NCBI GenBank assembly: GCA_017472375.1 | Contig: JAFUQL010000195.1 | Coordinates: forward strand, 1-9,729 | DNA: 9,729 nucleotides | Reading direction: 5' to 3' | Source: Oscillospiraceae bacterium | GTDB taxonomy: Bacteria > Bacillota > Clostridia > Oscillospirales > Ruminococcaceae | Shown here: piece after piece, positions 6,416 to 9,729 of the stretch | Layout of the letters: each line of letters starts with the position of its first letter | How positions within the stretch are numbered: the first letter of the stretch is position 1 | Program-made: the position numbers and the translations under genes | The notes under the pieces: generated by a model | What the model saw: the letters and a program-made list of their open reading frames with translations, nothing else | Told to the model about the DNA's origin: nothing | Databases searched by the model: none

Positions 6416-7609
6416 TCAATCCCGGAAGTACAGATCGCGGGTGTACACCTTGTCCAGCACGTCGGCCAGATCCTCCGTGTAGCGATTGGCTATGATCACC
6501 GCACTGACCTCTTTGAATTCCGCAAGATCATGCACCACGCGGCAGCCAAAGAACTCCTCTGCCTGCAGCGTGGGCTCGTACACCAACAGGGTCGCTCCGC
6601 TGGCTTTCAGACGCTCCATCACGCCCTGGATGCTGGACTGGCGGAAGTTATCGCTGCCCGCCTTCATGGTCAGGCGGTATACGCCCACCACGCCGCTGTT
6701 CCCGGCCAGCTCCAGAATGCGCCGCGCCACGAAATCCTTGCGGGTGTCGTTGGCGGTCACGATAGCCTGCATCAGGTTCTGGGGCACGTCCTGATAGTTG
6801 GCCAGAAGCTGCTTGGTGTCTTTGGGCAGGCAATAGCCGCCGTAGCCGAAGCTGGGGTTGTTGTAGTAGCTGCCGATGCGGGGATCCAGCCCTACACCCT
6901 CAATGATCTGTTTGGTATCGAGCCCACGCATCTCAGCGTAAGTGTCCAGCTCGTTGAAATAACTGACTCGCAGCGCCAGATAGGTGTTGGCAAACAGCTT
7001 CACCGCCTCGGCTTCGGTCAGGTCGGTGAACAGGGTGGGGATGTCCTGCTTCAAAGCTCCTTCCTGCAGCAGAGCCGCAAAGGTTCGGGCCCGCTCACAC
7101 AGGTACTCGCTCTCCTTGGGTGCACCCACAATGATGCGGCTGGGCCACAGGTTGTCGTACAGGGCCTTGCCCTCCCGCAGGAACTCCGGGCTGAACAGCA
7201 GCTGCCCCCCACAGCCCATCCGCTCGCCCACCGCCCGGGTGTAGCCCACCGGCACGGTGGACTTGATGACGATGGTTGCCTCGGGCGCATACTCCATGGC
7301 CAAGGCCAGTACGGCCTCGACGCTGGAGGTGTCGAAATAATTCTGTTCCGGGTCGTAGTTGGTGGGGGTGGAGACGATGATGTAGTCCGCCCCGGTGTAA
7401 GCCTGCCGCGGGTCGGTGGTGGCAGTCAGGTCCAGTGTGCGGTTTGCCAGATACTCCTCGATCTCGGGGTCTGCGATGGGGCTTTGACGGCGGTTGATCT
7501 TGTCTACCTTCTCCGGCAGGATGTCCACCGCCCAAACTTCGTGGTTCTGGGCCAGAAGGATGCTGTTGGCCATGCCCACATATCCGGTGCCCGCTACGGC
7601 AATCTTCAT
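6416..7609 (-). CDS. ugd: UDP-glucose 6-dehydrogenase
   Basis: This 397-residue enzyme oxidises UDP-glucose to UDP-glucuronate with two NAD+, supplying precursor for capsule, exopolysaccharide or other surface glycans. The NAD-binding motif is GTGYVG (7-12), followed by an acidic residue at the end of the second strand (AVDI, D29). The UDP-sugar region carries STPTNYD (80-86), KSTVPVG (116-122) and SPEFLREG (140-147). The catalytic block includes K204 and N208 in AEAVKLFANTY, and the nucleophile C260 in GYGGYCLPKD (255-264). YRLTMKAGSDNFRQS (311-325) is typical of the short-form UDP-glucose dehydrogenases found in streptococcal and enteric capsule loci, which have a similar length. The ATG at 7609 follows GAGGGA. 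It heads an operon with the Nudix gene under a strong promoter at 7639-7667. No glycosyltransferases are visible here, so the pathway it feeds is not known from this window. Confidence 0.95.
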   Translation of the reverse strand: MKIAVAGTGYVGMANSILLAQNHEVWAVDILPEKVDKINRRQSPIADPEIEEYLANRTLDLTATTDPRQAYTGADYIIVSTPTNYDPEQNYFDTSSVEAVLALAMEYAPEATIVIKSTVPVGYTRAVGERMGCGGQLLFSPEFLREGKALYDNLWPSRIIVGAPKESEYLCERARTFAALLQEGALKQDIPTLFTDLTEAEAVKLFANTYLALRVSYFNELDTYAEMRGLDTKQIIEGVGLDPRIGSYYNNPSFGYGGYCLPKDTKQLLANYQDVPQNLMQAIVTANDTRKDFVARRILELAGNSGVVGVYRLTMKAGSDNFRQSSIQGVMERLKASGATLLVYEPTLQAEEFFGCRVVHDLAEFKEVSAVIIANRYTEDLADVLDKVYTRDLYFRD

Positions 7610-7638
7610 GCGCGTTCCCTCGCTTTCTATCCTTGTAT

Positions 7639-7667
7639 ATGATACCCCGCCGGGGCCGCTCCGTCAA
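7639..7667 (-). promoter_or_regulatory. Promoter of the ugd-Nudix operon
   Basis: On the minus strand TTGACG (7667-7662), a 17-bp GC-rich spacer and TATCAT (7644-7639) give a good sigma-A promoter about 30 bases before the ugd start. It lies downstream of the TetR terminator, so ugd has its own transcription unit. Confidence 0.85.
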
Positions 7668-7700
7668 GACAAAGGGCGGGCACATCCGACGCCATCCCGC

Positions 7701-7747
7701 AAAAAAACACCGAACGGAGCAGCCTTGAGCTGCGCGCCGTACGGTGT
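7701..7747 (-). terminator. Intrinsic terminator of the TetR gene
   Basis: Read on the minus strand, ACACCG (7742-7747) pairs with CGGTGT (7707-7712), CCGT (7737-7740) with ACGG (7714-7717), and GCAGC with GCTGC (7719-7723/7729-7733) around a 5-base loop. The stem is followed by a run of T, seen as A 7701-7707 on the plus strand. Confidence 0.88.
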
Positions 7748-7762
7748 CTGTGTTCTCTTGAT

Positions 7763-8299
7763 TTATTTCATGCCAGGCAAGGTCTCTTCAAACAAACGGC
7801 AGACCCGCTCGGTCAGCCACTTCACGTTCAGGTCGTCCCGCTCGCAGTAGGTCTTCAGCACACCGGCCAGACCATTGGCGCAAAACTCCACCGAAAACTC
7901 GATTTCAGGTGAGATCGTCGTATCCACCACACCTCTGCGGCGGTACAGCTCCAGCAGATATGCGCGGCTGCCTGCCATCAGCATATCCTGCAGCTCTGCC
8001 TTCTTTTTGGTGTTGGACAGCCGGCGCACCAATTCCTGATTCTCCACCGCGCAGTTCACCAAAATGCGGGCTGCCTCTGCCGGGCGCTTGGAATCCAGGC
8101 ATCTGCGCACCACCCGGGATGCATTCTCACGGGTGATCCACTCCATCACTTCCCCAAGGTCGTGAAAATGGTAATAAAAGGTCTGGCGCGAGATCTCGCA
8201 CCGGCCCACCAATTCTTTTACAGTGATCCGGTCAATGGGCTTTTCCTGCACCATCTGTCCAAAGGTCTGGGCTATGTATTGTTTCATATCCATCGGCAT
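7763..8299 (-). CDS. TetR/AcrR-family transcriptional regulator (DhaS-like)
   Basis: This one-domain repressor-type protein has 178 residues from the chosen start. The N-terminal helix-turn-helix is unmistakable: RITVKELVGRCEISRQTFYY followed by HFHDLGEVMEWI (about residues 24-55), the TetR signature ending in the tyrosine-rich recognition helix. The C-terminal part, ending EFCANGLAGVLKTYCERDDL, resembles the ligand-binding domain of DhaS-like TetR proteins (PF14278). I chose the ATG at 8299 because GGAGG (8312-8308) is 8 bases upstream; an in-frame ATG at 8314 gives 183 residues, but its leader would be only about 15 bases. It is divergent from the esterase genes, so autoregulation and control of the esterases are both plausible; the ligand is unknown. 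It has its own terminator and is a separate unit from ugd. Confidence 0.93.
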   Translation of the reverse strand: MPMDMKQYIAQTFGQMVQEKPIDRITVKELVGRCEISRQTFYYHFHDLGEVMEWITRENASRVVRRCLDSKRPAEAARILVNCAVENQELVRRLSNTKKKAELQDMLMAGSRAYLLELYRRRGVVDTTISPEIEFSVEFCANGLAGVLKTYCERDDLNVKWLTERVCRLFEETLPGMK

Positions 8300-8312
8300 A
8301 TCCATGGCCTCC

Positions 8313-8341
8313 ATATTGGTTCGTTCCTCACCAATATATTA
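8313..8341 (-). promoter_or_regulatory. Candidate TetR operator overlapping the -10 of its own promoter
   Basis: ATATTGGT (8313-8320) and ACCAATAT (8330-8337) are a perfect 8-bp inverted repeat with a 9-base spacer. On the minus strand a possible promoter reads TTGCGG (8365-8360), an 18-bp spacer and TAATAT (8341-8336). The repeat therefore covers the end of the -10 and the expected transcription start, the usual place for a repressor site. The repeat is seen directly; the role is inferred. Confidence 0.6.
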
Positions 8342-8438
8342 ACACAGGATAACATTTCCCCGCAAGTTCTAAATGATGCGCTTTGTCACAATTGAGCAAA
8401 TTATCCGTCCTTCTCCACCGCAGTTTTGATCCTCACGC

Positions 8439-8467
8439 TTCACAAATGCTCAAAAGGGCAGTATAAT
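8439..8467 (+). promoter_or_regulatory. Promoter of the esterase operon
   Basis: TTCACA (8439-8444), a 17-bp spacer and a consensus TATAAT (8462-8467) precede the ATG at 8500 by about 32 bases. The inverted repeat near the TetR gene lies about 100 bp upstream of it and does not overlap it. Confidence 0.85.
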
Positions 8468-8499
8468 ACAAGCAAGAACCAACCAAGTGAGGTACCGCC

Positions 8500-9315
8500 A
8501 TGCGCTACGAGATCATTCCCATCGCCGAGGAGGGCTCTGCCCCCTACGCCCGGCTGTGTGTCTACCTGTGGGATCACACCCCCGAGATCCCCATCGAGGC
8601 CCGCCCCCTCATCCTCATCTGCCCGGGCGGCGGCTATCACAAAACCTCCGACCGGGAGGCTGAGGCCGTCGCACTGCGCTTTATGGCCATGGGCTGCCAT
8701 ACAGCGGTACTGCGCTACTCGGTGTCGCCTGCCCGCTGCCCGGTGGCGCTCCATGAGCTGGCCCGCGCCGTGACCCTTCTGCGGGCTCACACCGAGGACT
8801 GGCACATTGACCGCTACAAGCTGGTGGTGATGGGCTTCTCCGCCGGCGGCCATCTGGCCGCAAGCTACGGCGTGTTCTGGAACCGCCCCGAACTGTCCGC
8901 CGCCATGGGCTGCGACAAAAAGCTGCTGAAGCCCAACGGCCTGATCCTTGGCTATCCGGTCATCACCGCTGAGAAGAAGTTCTGCCACAAGGGCAGCTTT
9001 GACCACCTGCTGGGCAGCAAAGCCGAGGCCGAACAGCGGGATGCGCTTTCTCTTGAGAAGCAGGTGGGCAACCAGGTGCCCCGCACCTTCATCTGGAACA
9101 CCGCACAGGACGATGCCGTCCACCCCATGAACTCGCTGCTGTTCGCACAGGCTCTGCTGCTGAACCATGTGCCGGTGGAGTACCACCTGTACGAAAAAGG
9201 CGGTCACGGGCTGAGCCTGGCCAACGAGCAGACGAACGACCTGCAGGGGCAGCGCTTCCAGGCAGAATGCCAGAATTGGGTGACCCTCGCCGAGACCTGG
9301 CTGAAGGGCCTGTGA
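8500..9315 (+). CDS. Alpha/beta hydrolase, probable acetyl/xylan-type esterase
   Basis: This 271-residue hydrolase has the alpha/beta fold with a full catalytic set. The nucleophile is S114 in GFSAGGH (112-118). The acid is probably D205 (or D204) in TAQDDAVHP (201-209). The base is H236 in GGHG (234-237). CPGGGY (41-46) takes the place of the usual HGGG oxyanion loop. Related proteins act as acetyl or feruloyl esterases on plant polysaccharide fragments. There is no signal peptide, so it works in the cytoplasm, probably on oligosaccharides already imported. The start at 8500 follows a weak AGTGAGG site. The next gene, another esterase-like protein, begins 19 bases after the stop. Substrate is inference from family and neighbour; a general carboxylesterase is the alternative. 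Confidence 0.9.
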   Translation: MRYEIIPIAEEGSAPYARLCVYLWDHTPEIPIEARPLILICPGGGYHKTSDREAEAVALRFMAMGCHTAVLRYSVSPARCPVALHELARAVTLLRAHTEDWHIDRYKLVVMGFSAGGHLAASYGVFWNRPELSAAMGCDKKLLKPNGLILGYPVITAEKKFCHKGSFDHLLGSKAEAEQRDALSLEKQVGNQVPRTFIWNTAQDDAVHPMNSLLFAQALLLNHVPVEYHLYEKGGHGLSLANEQTNDLQGQRFQAECQNWVTLAETWLKGL

Positions 9316-9334
9316 CCCCGATGGGAGGTGCCCT

Positions 9335-9729
9335 ATGGAGCAAAAATACATGATCCTGTGCGTGGCAGGCCAGTCCAATGCGGTGGGCTTTGACGAGTCC
9401 CCCGTGCCCGCCGACTACCTCGCGCAGTTTGACCGCAGCCGCATCCGTCAGCTGGGTCTGTATGGGGCAGACAATCTGCAGATCGTCCCGCTGGGGGCGT
9501 GTGCCCAGAGCTACCAGGATCTTCGCCCCTACAGCAACCCCGCCAATCCCCTGCCCGATCAGGGCACCAAGGGCATCCATCTGCCCCTGGCTCATCGGCT
9601 GCTGGCCGCCATCCCGGCGGACTATCACATTCTGGTGCTGTCCTGCGCCTACGTCGGCTGTGGCTTTACGGTGGGCGAGTTCGGCCCCTACGACGCCGAG
9701 GGCCTGCGCCCCGCCCCCGGCCCATGGCG
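9335..9729 (+). CDS. SGNH/SASA-type carbohydrate esterase (C-terminus beyond the right edge)
   Basis: The frame is open from the ATG at 9335 to the end of the window, giving 131 visible codons. It starts MEQKYMILCVAGQSNAVG: the GQSN block (12-15), with S14 as likely nucleophile, is block I of the sialate O-acetylesterase / acetylxylan esterase CE6-like (SASA, PF03629) branch of the SGNH superfamily. The following GTKGIHLPLAHRLLA and YHILVLSCAYVGCGF fit the helix and strand of that fold. There is no signal peptide. The start is well supported by GGAGGTG (9323-9329), 5 bases upstream. It lies 19 bases after the alpha/beta hydrolase stop with no terminator, so the two are probably co-transcribed and act on related acetylated sugars (inference). 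The catalytic D/H near the C-terminus cannot be checked because it is outside the window. Confidence 0.88.
   Translation, partial: MEQKYMILCVAGQSNAVGFDESPVPADYLAQFDRSRIRQLGLYGADNLQIVPLGACAQSYQDLRPYSNPANPLPDQGTKGIHLPLAHRLLAAIPADYHILVLSCAYVGCGFTVGEFGPYDAEGLRPAPGPW

Noticed and set aside
6392..7642. 416-residue plus-strand frame over ugd
   Set aside because: No ribosome binding site or recognisable domain; the minus-strand UDP-glucose dehydrogenase has all family motifs.
8347..8406. GGATAA / TTATCC inverted pair flanking the middle of the TetR-esterase spacer
   Set aside because: Only six bases each, 48 bases apart; easily chance in an AT-rich spacer.

Overview
The window looks like the chromosome of a GC-rich, Gram-positive gut Firmicute. 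An Oscillospiraceae/Ruminococcaceae member such as Faecalibacterium or Gemmiger is the best guess. The grounds are a T-box riboswitch (essentially a Firmicutes/Gram-positive device), strong GGAGG-type ribosome binding sites, sigma-A type promoters, GC-rich coding sequence with AT-rich spacers, and a DUF815 AAA ATPase. The genus assignment is inference; no rRNA is present. Genes are packed as small transcription units separated by clear hairpin terminators. I see no insertion sequence, phage gene, CRISPR array, tRNA or rRNA.

Layout from left to right. A LysR-type regulator (minus, cut by the left edge) diverges from a MATE efflux pump (plus, 1004-2353); the AT-rich spacer holds candidate control sites and a terminator-like hairpin just before the pump's ribosome binding site. 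A perfect 17-bp hairpin at 2386-2427 ends both the pump and the convergent DUF815 AAA+ ATPase gene (minus, 2447-3634). That ATPase diverges from a small SseB-like gene (plus, 3824-4237). A complete T-box leader (promoter, stem I/II region, antiterminator and terminator, about 4255-4580) then controls a medium-form threonine ammonia-lyase with a C-terminal ACT domain (4640-5845).

A second bidirectional terminator (about 5866-5917) separates this from a leftward two-gene operon: UDP-glucose 6-dehydrogenase (6416-7609) followed, with translational coupling, by a Nudix hydrolase (5934-6407). Further right, a TetR-family repressor (minus, 7763-8299) has an 8-bp inverted repeat over its own promoter. 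It diverges from two cytoplasmic carbohydrate-esterase-like genes: an alpha/beta hydrolase (8500-9315) and an SGNH/SASA-type esterase (9335 to beyond the right edge).

Functional reading: most of the window is housekeeping and small regulated accessory units (drug/metabolite export, branched-chain amino acid supply, UDP-glucuronate for surface polysaccharide, deacetylation of sugars). No whole undescribed system is evident. The points most worth a second look are the T-box specifier, which does not read simply as isoleucine, the TetR operator candidate, and the terminator-like hairpin in the MATE leader.
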